Shown here: piece by piece, positions 1 through 6,515 of the stretch
Numbering within the stretch: the stretch's first letter is position 1
Layout: every line of letters begins with the position of its first letter
Source of the DNA: Burkholderiaceae bacterium
GTDB taxonomy: Bacteria > Pseudomonadota > Gammaproteobacteria > Burkholderiales > Burkholderiaceae_F
Assembly (NCBI GenBank): GCA_013696665.1
Contig: JACCYC010000332.1
Span: 1-27,335 of the forward strand
DNA length: 27,335 bases
Reading direction: 5' to 3'
The notes under the pieces: model-generated
Told to the model about the DNA's origin: nothing
The model's database searches: none
What the model saw: only the letters and a program-made list of their open reading frames with translations
Position numbers and translations under genes: made by a program

Positions 1-482
1 TGCGCTTGCTCGAATCGCCGGCGCTCGACCTTAAGCGTCTGAGGCATCGTCAACAGCGCGATCACGTTGACCGTCAGCGCCTGCTCGATGGTCGTGTGGC
101 GCACGCCATCTTCGACCAAGCTGGTGCGCGTCATCGAAAAGTGAGGATTAGGCAAGCGCCCTGCCTGCACCAGATTCGATTCGCTGATGCCCAGATCGAA
201 ATAAGACGCTTGCAGGCCTTTGTTGTTTAACAACGCGATCTGCACGGCGTCATCGACCGACAGCGGCTTGGCCGCCAGCTCGTTGACACGCTCCGCAACG
301 GTCTGCTGCTCGGCCTCGGTCTTCGGCCAAGCGAGGTCCTTGCCAAGCCGATCGCGCGTGGTCTGCTCGACGCTCGCAAAACCGCCATCCGATGAAAACG
401 TCGCGCATCCGGCCAACGCCAAGACGGTGAGGCTCATCGCGGTGCGGCGAATCGATAACCAACCGGAATCAGCAAGCTGCAT
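1..482 (-). CDS. Outer-membrane efflux lipoprotein, TolC/CusC-like (partial, runs off left edge)
   Basis: About 160 N-terminal residues are visible; the frame is open at the window edge. The start at 482 gives a 25-residue lipoprotein signal peptide with two arginines, a hydrophobic stretch and the lipobox LAGC (Cys at residue 26). A start at the internal ATG (437) would leave only ten residues before the Cys, so I prefer 482. The mature part contains PLSVDDAVQIALLNNKGLQA and a later NPHFSMTR stretch, typical of the first helical repeat of outer-membrane efflux proteins (PF02321), the exit duct of RND or related tripartite pumps. It begins 9 bp after the stop of the small exported-protein gene with no good Shine-Dalgarno, suggesting translational coupling. 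The divergent cusRS-type regulators point to copper/silver (CusC-like), but CzcC-like metal specificity cannot be excluded. Confidence 0.85.
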   Translation of the reverse strand, partial: MQLADSGWLSIRRTAMSLTVLALAGCATFSSDGGFASVEQTTRDRLGKDLAWPKTEAEQQTVAERVNELAAKPLSVDDAVQIALLNNKGLQASYFDLGISESNLVQAGRLPNPHFSMTRTSLVEDGVRHTTIEQALTVNVIALLTMPQTLKVERRRFEQA

Positions 483-491
483 GTCGGACAC

Positions 492-872
492 TCAATGTTT
501 CTGATGAGGCGCCGGACTACTGCCGGTGGCGGCGGGTGGCGCGGTATTCGGCGGCGCAGGATTGCTGCCGGTACGGGCTGCCGGTGCTGTGCTCGCCGGC
601 GCTTGCTGCCCGGGCTGCTGAGCCTCGCGCGCATACACGCGCCATCCGCCGATCGATCCCACCAGCCCGTTCGCGTCTCGCCACGAGACTAATTTGTCTT
701 CGCTCGTCGAAACGTAGCCGTCGAACACCGAGCGGTAAGAAGTCGTCCCGGCGGCAGGTTGCGAATCGGCTGTCTTCGGCTTTGCGAGCGGCGGAGCTGA
801 AGCCTGCGCTGCTACGCCCGAAGCGATTGAAGTTGAAAGCAACGCGATGATTAGCTGGTCATAACCGCTCAC
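492..872 (-). CDS. Small exported protein of heavy-metal efflux operon, 126 aa
   Basis: I choose the GTG at 872, because GGAGGT lies 4 nt upstream (877-882) and because this start places a clean signal peptide at the N-terminus (hydrophobic IIALLSTSIASGVAA followed by QAS). The mature protein has a compact core with YRSVFDGYV, SWRDANGLVGSIGGW and RVYAREA, then a Pro/Ala/Thr/Ser-rich tail ending HQKH. Short periplasmic proteins with this Y-S-F-Y ... W-N-V-GGW-YA pattern recur, in my recollection, just upstream of cus/czc-type efflux genes in beta- and gammaproteobacteria; their function is not known to me. It is the first gene of the operon leading into the efflux lipoprotein and is divergent from the two-component system. 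Periplasmic location is predicted from the signal peptide; a role in metal handling is inferred from context only. Confidence 0.75.
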   Translation of the reverse strand: MSGYDQLIIALLSTSIASGVAAQASAPPLAKPKTADSQPAAGTTSYRSVFDGYVSTSEDKLVSWRDANGLVGSIGGWRVYAREAQQPGQQAPASTAPAARTGSNPAPPNTAPPAATGSSPAPHQKH

Positions 873-876
873 ACAG

Positions 877-882
877 ACCTCC
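877..882 (-). promoter_or_regulatory. Shine-Dalgarno deciding the GTG start at 872
   Basis: GGAGGT on the minus strand, 4 nt before the GTG at 872. The frame is open further upstream to an ATG at 950, but that start has no comparable ribosome site and would put 26 polar residues ahead of the signal peptide. Confidence 0.6.
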
Positions 883-979
883 GAATTCAGATACGTTCGA
901 TTGCAACTCTTTACGGGCAAGCGCGTTCGTTGGACCGCGCAAATTAGCAACCGCGGCGTGTCGAACTTCTGACTTCTAC

Positions 980-1011
980 ATTACTTACCCGTAATCTTGC
1001 GGTCATATACC
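980..1011 (+). promoter_or_regulatory. Putative metal-responsive box and -10 element in the divergent intergenic region
   Basis: The 188-bp gap between the two divergent operons (873-1060) holds an inverted repeat ATTAC-6-GTAAT at 980-995, also readable as TTAC direct repeats. A possible -10 hexamer TATACC lies at 1006-1011. The dyad would overlap the -35 position of that promoter, the usual place for a CusR/CopR/PcoR-type activator site, and no good sigma70 -35 is visible, which fits an activator-dependent promoter. Assignment to the adjacent response regulator is inference; the second, leftward promoter was not resolved. Confidence 0.35.
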
Positions 1012-1060
1012 CTGCTAGCAGCCACCCCTTACCATTTCTCGACCGCAAAAAACCTACCGC

Positions 1061-1747
1061 ATGAAACTATTACTGGCCGAAGATGAAAAGCAAGCGGGCG
1101 AGTACCTTGTCAAAGGTCTCGGAGAGAACGGCTGCGTCGTCGATTGGGTTCGCAATGGCGTCGACGCCGTGCATATGGCTTCAGACACGCAATACGACGT
1201 GATCGTTCTCGACGTCGGCTTGCCGCAACTCGACGGTTGGGAAACCATCAAGCGAATTCGACACCAAAGCCAGACTCCGGTTCTTTTTCTTACTGCCCGT
1301 GATCGAGTCGAAGACCGGGTGCGCGGCCTCGAACTCGGCGCTGACGACTATCTGGTAAAGCCGTTTGCCTTTTCGGAGTTGCTGGCGCGCGTGCGCGCGC
1401 TGCAGCGGCGCGGCAAACAGCAGGAACCCGACGTCATTCGCGTGGCGGATCTCGAAGTGCAATTGCTGCGGCGAAGAGTCGAGCGCGCGGGACAGCGCAT
1501 CGATTTGACCGCGAAGGAATACGCGCTGCTGTTATTGCTGCTGCGGCGAATGGGAGAAGTGCTGTCTCGTACCGTCATCGCGGAGCAGGTGTGGGACATG
1601 AACTTCGACAGCGACACCAACATCGTGGAAGTTGCAGTGCGCCGACTACGTGCGAAGATCGACGACCCCTATCAGCAGAAGTTACTTCACACCGTGCGCG
1701 GCTTCGGCTATGTGCTTGAGGACCGCGGTGATGAGGTTAGCCGGTAG
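1061..1747 (+). CDS. cusR: Heavy-metal (copper) response regulator, OmpR family
   Basis: 228 aa, the normal length for CusR/CopR/PcoR regulators. The receiver domain (about 1-115) has the acidic pair E7/D8, phosphoacceptor D51 (VLDVGLPQLDG), T78 and K100 (LVKPF). The DNA-binding winged helix (about 130-222) carries LTAKEYALLLLLLRRMGEVL, the recognition-helix segment QVWDMNFDSDTN, AVRRLRAKIDD and TVRGFGYVLE, very close to E. coli CusR. As a phosphorylated dimer it would activate the divergent efflux operon and its own operon. The sensor kinase gene overlaps its last 17 bp, so the two are translationally coupled. Copper/silver rather than other metals is inferred from family resemblance and from the neighbouring copA. 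copR is an equally fair name. The Shine-Dalgarno is weak. Confidence 0.93.
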   Translation: MKLLLAEDEKQAGEYLVKGLGENGCVVDWVRNGVDAVHMASDTQYDVIVLDVGLPQLDGWETIKRIRHQSQTPVLFLTARDRVEDRVRGLELGADDYLVKPFAFSELLARVRALQRRGKQQEPDVIRVADLEVQLLRRRVERAGQRIDLTAKEYALLLLLLRRMGEVLSRTVIAEQVWDMNFDSDTNIVEVAVRRLRAKIDDPYQQKLLHTVRGFGYVLEDRGDEVSR

Positions 1748-3167
1748 CAACTTGTCTGCGCTCGGCCGTCGCTATTTTCGCGACTCGCTCGCAGGGCGTC
1801 TGGCGCTGCTGTTTGCCGCGGCATCGTCGGCACTGCTGCTGATACTCGGAGTTTCGCTCGCATGGATGCTTCGCGTGCAGCTCGAGGCGCGCGACCGCGA
1901 GGAAATCGACGGTAAAACCGAGGTCGTTCTGTATCTGCTGCGGGAGCTGCATTCGCCCGATCAGATAGTCGCGAACGCGAATCGATTTGCGGAAATCGGC
2001 ATCGGCCATCCGCACCTTCAGCTCGGACTGCGTCACGGGGCGCAGTGGCTAGTAGCACCGGCGCCGGAGTTGCAGACCCTGATCGAGCGCAATATCGCGG
2101 ACCCCATTTCGTCGACCCTGGCTGTAGAAGAAGCCCGTATCGCGGACGACATCTGGTGGTTACGCCGCCTGCGTCACGTCGTATCGCCCAATAACGAATT
2201 CATGGCGTACGTCGCGGTCGACGTCAGTCCCGCACAGAGATTGCTCGAGCGCTTCGTGGGCGCAATGCTGATCGCAGGGGCTCTCGGCATCGTTGCCAGC
2301 GCCGCGCTCGGTTGGGTAATCGCACGCCGCGGCCTGGCGCCTATCTCCGTGATAGCGCGCGAGGCTGAACGGGTCACTGCTCAGCGGCTTGGACAGCCGC
2401 TTCGTTCAGAAGACGCACCGGCGGAAATTCGCGGGCTGATCGACTCGATCAATCGAATGTTGGATCGACTTCAGGAGTCTTTTCGCACCCTAGAGGAATT
2501 CTCGGCCGACATCGCGCACGAACTACGAACACCGCTTAATAACCTGTTGCTGCAAACGCAGGTGACGCTCGGGCGCGAGCGGACTCGAGCGGAGTATGAA
2601 GACGCGCTGCACTCGAATCTGACCGAGGTCGAACGCCTTCAGCGGATGGTGTCGGATATGTTATTTCTCGCCCGCGTTGACCGCGGCATGCTGAAGCTGA
2701 ATCTCGAAACCGTCAACCTGGCAGCTGAGGCATGCAATGTCGCCGAGTTCTTCGAAGCTGCCGCAGCAGAGCAAGGAAAGACTATGGAAGTCAGCGGGCA
2801 CGGTACAGCTTCATGTGACCGATCGATGGCACGGCGGGCCATTACCAACCTGCTGTCGAACGCGGTGCGCTATTCGAAGGAAGGCGCAGCGATCAACATC
2901 AACGTGGCGCAGACGACGCACGAATTCGTCGGATTGCAGGTTGAAAACGACGCGCATTTGCTGGACACGAACGAGTTGCAGCGTCTCTTCGGGCGGTTCA
3001 CGCGCGGACAGTATGCACATCAATCAAGCGTAGAAGGAGCCGGCCTGGGACTGTCGATCGTGAGTTCGATCATGCGATTGCATGGGGGTCGAGTCGAAGC
3101 TGAAAGCGGACCTTATGGCGTCCGCTTCCAGCTTCTGTTCCCCGCCTCAGCGCCAGCCGAACGATGA
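1731..3167 (+). CDS. cusS: Heavy-metal sensor histidine kinase, CusS type
   Basis: 478 aa from the ATG at 1731, inside the end of the response regulator gene. Starts further upstream would run through the regulator's conserved C-terminus in another frame. Membrane segments at about 23-47 and 172-198 flank a periplasmic sensor region of about 125 residues; HAMP follows (about 199-250). The HisKA domain has FSADIAHELRTPLNN with His263 as phosphoacceptor. The ATPase domain has the N box (NLLSNAVRYS, 373-382), an F box region (LQRLFGRFTRG) and the G2 box GAGLGLSIV (437-444). The G1 position reads VENDAHLLD instead of the usual glycine-bearing motif; E. coli CusS is also atypical here (VENPGTPI). 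It is expected to sense periplasmic Cu(I)/Ag(I) and phosphorylate the upstream regulator. Confidence 0.92.
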   Translation: MRLAGSNLSALGRRYFRDSLAGRLALLFAAASSALLLILGVSLAWMLRVQLEARDREEIDGKTEVVLYLLRELHSPDQIVANANRFAEIGIGHPHLQLGLRHGAQWLVAPAPELQTLIERNIADPISSTLAVEEARIADDIWWLRRLRHVVSPNNEFMAYVAVDVSPAQRLLERFVGAMLIAGALGIVASAALGWVIARRGLAPISVIAREAERVTAQRLGQPLRSEDAPAEIRGLIDSINRMLDRLQESFRTLEEFSADIAHELRTPLNNLLLQTQVTLGRERTRAEYEDALHSNLTEVERLQRMVSDMLFLARVDRGMLKLNLETVNLAAEACNVAEFFEAAAAEQGKTMEVSGHGTASCDRSMARRAITNLLSNAVRYSKEGAAININVAQTTHEFVGLQVENDAHLLDTNELQRLFGRFTRGQYAHQSSVEGAGLGLSIVSSIMRLHGGRVEAESGPYGVRFQLLFPASAPAER

Positions 3168-3195
3168 GGAACTTTGTTGTCAGGCACCGTGATAG

Positions 3196-3381
3196 ATGTT
3201 GTTCAAAGCTTGCGCCTGTTGCATTGTTTGCGGACGCTCCAGGCTCGGCGGCTGGGGCTACTCGCCGCTGATGCCTGTAACACCCGGCGTTGGAGTCGGA
3301 CTGTCGCCACTCGCGCAGTGGCTCGTGCTGCCGTTACTAACTGCGTGGTTCGTGCGCAGGCAACTGATAGCCGCTGGTTGA
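3196..3381 (+). CDS. Doubtful small Cys-rich membrane protein, 61 aa
   Basis: The only candidate gene in the 263-bp gap between the sensor kinase and the convergent MerR gene. The product would start MLFKACACCIVCG, with four cysteines in seven residues, and end in a hydrophobic stretch (LAQWLVLPLLTAWFV) followed by RRQ. Third codon positions are mostly G or C, as in neighbouring genes. The ribosome site is poor, and I recognise no family. Position among copper genes and the Cys cluster make a metal-binding peptide conceivable, but a chance ORF or a gene remnant is at least as likely. Confidence 0.22.
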   Translation: MLFKACACCIVCGRSRLGGWGYSPLMPVTPGVGVGLSPLAQWLVLPLLTAWFVRRQLIAAG

Positions 3382-3430
3382 CTTTCGATGTTGCGTTTGG
3401 CTGATGTTGCCACAGGCGCCAGTAAATGCT

Positions 3431-3832
3431 TCAGCTGGAGACCGTCAGTGCTTCGATGATAGGACACGGGTGATCCGTTCCTGCGCCCTTGCACTCTGCA
3501 ACCAGATGCTTGAGCACGCGCTGCATCCGCTTCAGATCAACTAGCTTGTTTTCGATTTGCGCCAGGCGTTCAGACGAGATGCGCCGGATCGCGCGGCGGT
3601 CGCCCCCGTCCTGCAATCGCAGCAACTGGTTAATCTCGTCGAGCGAAAAGCCGAGCTCCTGCGCTCGCTTGATAAAGCGGATGCGCTGGACGACCGCTTG
3701 GTCATAGCGACGATAGGCTCCGCTGGCAGCAGGCACCGGCAGGAGCTTTCGTTGCTGGTAATAGCGCACCGTTTCGATTCCCACTTCGGCCGCCTGCGCC
3801 AGGCGACCGATCGTCAATTGCGCTTCGGACAT
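3431..3832 (-). CDS. MerR-family metal-responsive regulator of copA
   Basis: 133 aa. The N-terminal winged helix is typical of MerR (TIGRLAQAAEVGIETVRYYQ, then GAYRRYD), followed by IRFIKRAQELGFSLDEI, a dimerisation helix and a metal-binding loop. The loop has Cys114 and Cys123 in the order C-x8-CPII. The nine-residue Cys spacing matches MerR of mercury operons; CueR has eight. The position equivalent to MerR Cys82 / CueR Ser77, which separates divalent from monovalent metal sensors, appears to be Arg79 in the segment QDGGDRRAI. Lack of that cysteine argues for a monovalent metal, Cu(I) or Ag(I), which agrees with the divergent copA and a MerR-type operator between the two genes. I withhold the name cueR because the loop looks mixed. 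It would repress and, when metal-bound, activate copA by DNA untwisting. Confidence 0.88.
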   Translation of the reverse strand: MSEAQLTIGRLAQAAEVGIETVRYYQQRKLLPVPAASGAYRRYDQAVVQRIRFIKRAQELGFSLDEINQLLRLQDGGDRRAIRRISSERLAQIENKLVDLKRMQRVLKHLVAECKGAGTDHPCPIIEALTVSS

Positions 3833-3841
3833 AAATAACTC

Positions 3842-3873
3842 TTGACTCTGGGGTTGACCACAGAGTTTATCCT
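3842..3873 (+). promoter_or_regulatory. MerR-type operator/promoter of copA
   Basis: -35 TTGACT at 3842-3847 and -10 TATCCT at 3868-3873 are separated by 20 bp, the overlong spacer characteristic of MerR-family targets. A 22-bp dyad at 3845-3866 sits between them: arms ACTCTGGGG and CCACAGAGT match at 8 of 9 positions around a TTGA centre. The arrangement is the same as in E. coli PcopA (TTGAC start, 4-nt centre, GTTTA after the dyad). The divergent merR start at 3832 is close enough that one regulator bound here would control both genes. Confidence 0.88.
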
Positions 3874-3913
3874 ACGCGATAGTGAGACGGGTAAACGGAA
3901 GCGCGAGGCAAGT

Positions 3914-6304
3914 ATGAACGAAGCGGTGAAACCACACACGACCACAACAGCCGATCATTCCTGCTGCGGTCAGCATCAGGACAAGACGCCAGTTACCGAC
4001 GAAGTTTTGCTCGACCCCGTTTGCGGCATGAAGGTGACGCGGCAATCGAAGCACCACTTTTCGCACGCGGGCAACGAGTATTTCTTCTGCAGCGCCGGTT
4101 GCGCGACAAAATTTTCTGCCGAGCCCGAGAAGTATCTCGATCCGCGTCCGGCGCCGGTCGCAGCGTCGCAGCCCCCGGGTGCCATCTACACGTGCCCGAT
4201 GCATCCGCAGATTCGCCAGGTGGGGCCCGGCAACTGCCCGATCTGCGGCATGGCGCTCGAGCCGGCCGATGCGTCGGTCGCAACAGACGACACCGAGTTG
4301 CGAACCATGACACGCCGCCTGTGGATCGCTGCCGCCCTATCGCTACCGATCGCACTGATGGCGATGACCGAGTTTGTGCCCGCGTTGCATCAGCAGTTGA
4401 TCAGCGCGATGGGATCGTGGTTCGGCTGGACCCAGCTCGCGCTCGCCACGCCCGTCGTTCTCTGGTGCGGCGCTTTCTTCTTCAAGCTTGGTTGGCAATC
4501 TATCGTCAATCGCTCGCCGAACATGTTCACGTTGATCGCACTTGGTGTCGCGGCGGCTTATGGCTTCAGCGTGTTTGCGCTGTTGTTTCCGCAGGTGTTG
4601 CCTGCTGCGTTCATGATGAACGGCGCGCCACCGCTGTACTTCGAAGCGGCGGCCATCATCACGACGCTTGTGATACTGGGTCAGGTCCTCGAGCTGCGCG
4701 CGCGCTCGCAAACCTCGTCAGCGGTACGCGCTCTACTCGAGCTCGCTCCGCCCACCGCCTTGCGCATCGACGCCGACGGCCAGGAGCGTGAAGTCGCGCT
4801 CGATCAAGTGCATGCCGGCGATCGACTGCGGGTGCGCCCCGGCGACAAAGTCCCGGTCGACGGCGTTGTGCTCGAAGGCCGCTCGAATGTCGACGAATCG
4901 ATGATGACCGGCGAGCCACTACCTGTGACGAAGGAAGCGGACGCAAAGGTAACGGGCGCCACCGTCAACCAAACAGGCAGTTTCGTGATGCGCGCCGAGC
5001 GCGTCGGCGCCGATACATTGTTGGCGCAGATTGTCCAGATGGTGTCCGAGGCGGGTCGCACCCGCGCGCCAGTCCAGAAGCTCGCAGATGTCGTCGCGAG
5101 CTGGTTCGTGCCAGCCGTGGTGCTGATTTCGATGATTGCCGCCGTGGTCTGGATTGCCGTCGGCCCCGAGCCGCGCTATGTGAACGCGCTGGTCGTTGCA
5201 GTCAGCGTGCTGATCATTGCGTGCCCGTGTGCGCTCGGCCTCGCGACTCCGATGTCGATCATGGTGGGCGTCGGCCGCGGCGCGCAGATGGGCGTGCTGA
5301 TACGTGACGCCGAAGCGCTCGAATTGATGCAGAAGGTCGATACGCTGGTCGTCGACAAGACCGGCACGCTGACTGAAGGCAAGCCGCGTGTAGTCGGCAT
5401 CACTGCAGTTGCAGGCATCAGCGAGAGCGAAGTGCTCGCGGCGGCCGCGGGTGTTGAAGTGTCGAGCGAGCATCCACTCGCGCAGGCGGTCCTTGCGGCC
5501 GCGACTGGGCGTGGCGTGGCGCCGATCGCAGTCAGCGAGTTCGAATCGATAACGGGCCGCGGTGTTCAAGGTACGGCACCGGCAGGTCGCGTACGACTCG
5601 GCAGCGCGCGCTTCCTCGCCGAAGCGGGCATCGATCTCGCCGCACTAAACGCAGACGCGGATCGTCTTCGCAGCGAAGGCAACACCGTCGTGTTCGTCGG
5701 TGTCGAGAACCGCTTGCTCGGATTGCTCGCGATTGCCGACCCGATCAAGGCGACGAGCGCGGACGCAATCGCTGCGCTGAACGCCGCCGGCGTGCGGGTC
5801 GTGATGGCCACTGGCGACGGCGCCGCAACGGCCGCCGCAGTCGCTGCGAAGCTCGGCATTGTCGACTTTCGGGCGGAAGTGCTACCAGCCGACAAGAACG
5901 CTCTGATAAAGGAGCTACAGGCGCAAGGCCGTATCGTCGCAATGGCCGGCGACGGCATCAACGACGCGCCGGCGCTGGCCGCAGCCAATGTCGGCATAGC
6001 AATGGGCCATGGCACCGACATCGCGATGCAATCGGCGCGCATCGTGCTGGTCAAGGGCGACTTGAACGGCATTGTGCGTGCCCGCCTGTTGTCACGCGCG
6101 GTGATGCGCAACATTCGACAAAACTTATTCTTCGCGTTCGTCTACAACGCAGCGGGCGTGCCGCTCGCCGCCGGCGTTCTGTATCCACTTACTGGTTGGC
6201 TACTTAGCCCGATCATTGCATCGGCAGCGATGGCGCTTTCGTCGGTATCGGTGATCGCAAACGCGTTGCGGCTGCGCACGAGAGATAGCGGAGCCTTGCG
6301 ATGA
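3914..6304 (+). CDS. copA: Copper-exporting P1B-type ATPase with YHS and heavy-metal-binding N-terminal domains
   Basis: 796 aa from the ATG at 3914, with GAGG at 3905-3908. Longer in-frame starts would lie inside the promoter. N-terminus: His/Cys segment (about 8-21); YHS-type domain (about 32-76, LDPVCGMKV, Cys37, Cys59, Cys63); heavy-metal-binding domain (about 91-117, YTCPMHPQI ... NCPICGMALEP). No MxCxxC domain is present. Core: TGE (332-334), CPC in the membrane (437-439), phosphorylated Asp481 in DKTGT, HP (520-521), GDGIND (679-684). The last two membrane segments carry the family's YN (744-745) and M-x-x-S-S (773-777) signatures of Cu(I)/Ag(I) pumps. It would drive cytoplasmic copper to the periplasm, complementing the efflux system encoded at the left edge. 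Controlled by the divergent MerR protein. Confidence 0.95.
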   Translation: MNEAVKPHTTTTADHSCCGQHQDKTPVTDEVLLDPVCGMKVTRQSKHHFSHAGNEYFFCSAGCATKFSAEPEKYLDPRPAPVAASQPPGAIYTCPMHPQIRQVGPGNCPICGMALEPADASVATDDTELRTMTRRLWIAAALSLPIALMAMTEFVPALHQQLISAMGSWFGWTQLALATPVVLWCGAFFFKLGWQSIVNRSPNMFTLIALGVAAAYGFSVFALLFPQVLPAAFMMNGAPPLYFEAAAIITTLVILGQVLELRARSQTSSAVRALLELAPPTALRIDADGQEREVALDQVHAGDRLRVRPGDKVPVDGVVLEGRSNVDESMMTGEPLPVTKEADAKVTGATVNQTGSFVMRAERVGADTLLAQIVQMVSEAGRTRAPVQKLADVVASWFVPAVVLISMIAAVVWIAVGPEPRYVNALVVAVSVLIIACPCALGLATPMSIMVGVGRGAQMGVLIRDAEALELMQKVDTLVVDKTGTLTEGKPRVVGITAVAGISESEVLAAAAGVEVSSEHPLAQAVLAAATGRGVAPIAVSEFESITGRGVQGTAPAGRVRLGSARFLAEAGIDLAALNADADRLRSEGNTVVFVGVENRLLGLLAIADPIKATSADAIAALNAAGVRVVMATGDGAATAAAVAAKLGIVDFRAEVLPADKNALIKELQAQGRIVAMAGDGINDAPALAAANVGIAMGHGTDIAMQSARIVLVKGDLNGIVRARLLSRAVMRNIRQNLFFAFVYNAAGVPLAAGVLYPLTGWLLSPIIASAAMALSSVSVIANALRLRTRDSGALR

Positions 6305-6369
6305 CCCGGTTTTTCAGAGTCTTTCTAGAGAGTGAATGTGCGAAGTGGCTAGTTTTTAGAGAGAGATTC

Positions 6370-6459
6370 TGGCGGAGGCGGTGAGATTCGAACTCACGAA
6401 GGACTTACGCCCTTGCCGGTTTTCAAGACCGGTGCCTTCAACCGCTCGGCCACGCCTCC
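6370..6459 (-). tRNA. tRNA-Ser(UGA)
   Basis: A 90-nt class II tRNA on the minus strand. Acceptor stem GGAGGCG pairs with CGCCTCC, followed by discriminator G and an encoded CCA (plus strand 6370-6372). The anticodon loop is CTTGAAA (6421-6427 complement), anticodon UGA at 6423-6425. A long variable arm (around AAGGGCGTAAGTCCTT) and a T loop with GTTCGAATC are present. These features identify serine. It stands alone between copA and the glycosyltransferase gene; no integrase or duplicated 3' end was seen next to it. Confidence 0.97.
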
Positions 6460-6503
6460 GAAAGCATATTTTGCCAGCCAGCCCGCCCGATGAGAAAATA
6501 GGT

Positions 6504-6510
6504 GCGGAGG
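6504..6510 (+). promoter_or_regulatory. Shine-Dalgarno deciding the GTG start at 6516
   Basis: GCGGAGG, 5 nt before the GTG at 6516. The reading frame is open further upstream, but that part lies within the tRNA-Ser gene on the other strand, so the downstream GTG is the credible start. Confidence 0.6.
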
Positions 6511-6515
6511 CCGTC

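Noticed and set aside
1632..1730. Longer start for the sensor kinase
   Set aside because: It would translate the conserved C-terminus of the response regulator gene in a second frame; the ATG at 1731 gives a normal-length kinase with the usual short overlap.
3258..3494. Minus-strand 78-codon frame between the kinase and MerR genes
   Set aside because: It starts inside the MerR gene in another frame, has no ribosome site, and its product shows no recognisable feature.
3842..3913. Longer start for copA
   Set aside because: The segment is the MerR-type promoter and its 5' leader; the ATG at 3914 begins the His/Cys-rich N-terminus normal for such ATPases.
4919..5569. 216-codon minus-strand frame inside copA
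   Set aside because: His/Arg/Asp-rich shadow of the copA coding strand without a ribosome site or domain.
6305..6369. Terminator after copA
   Set aside because: The gap has T runs and GAGAG repeats but no convincing stem-loop.
6370..6459. tRNA-Ser as the attachment site of an integrated island
   Set aside because: No integrase gene, transposase or duplicated tRNA 3' end is visible in the window, so neither flank can be called an island on this evidence.
6381..6515. Longer start for the glycosyltransferase
   Set aside because: These codons overlap the tRNA-Ser gene; the GTG at 6516 has GCGGAGG ahead of it and directly precedes the conserved module.
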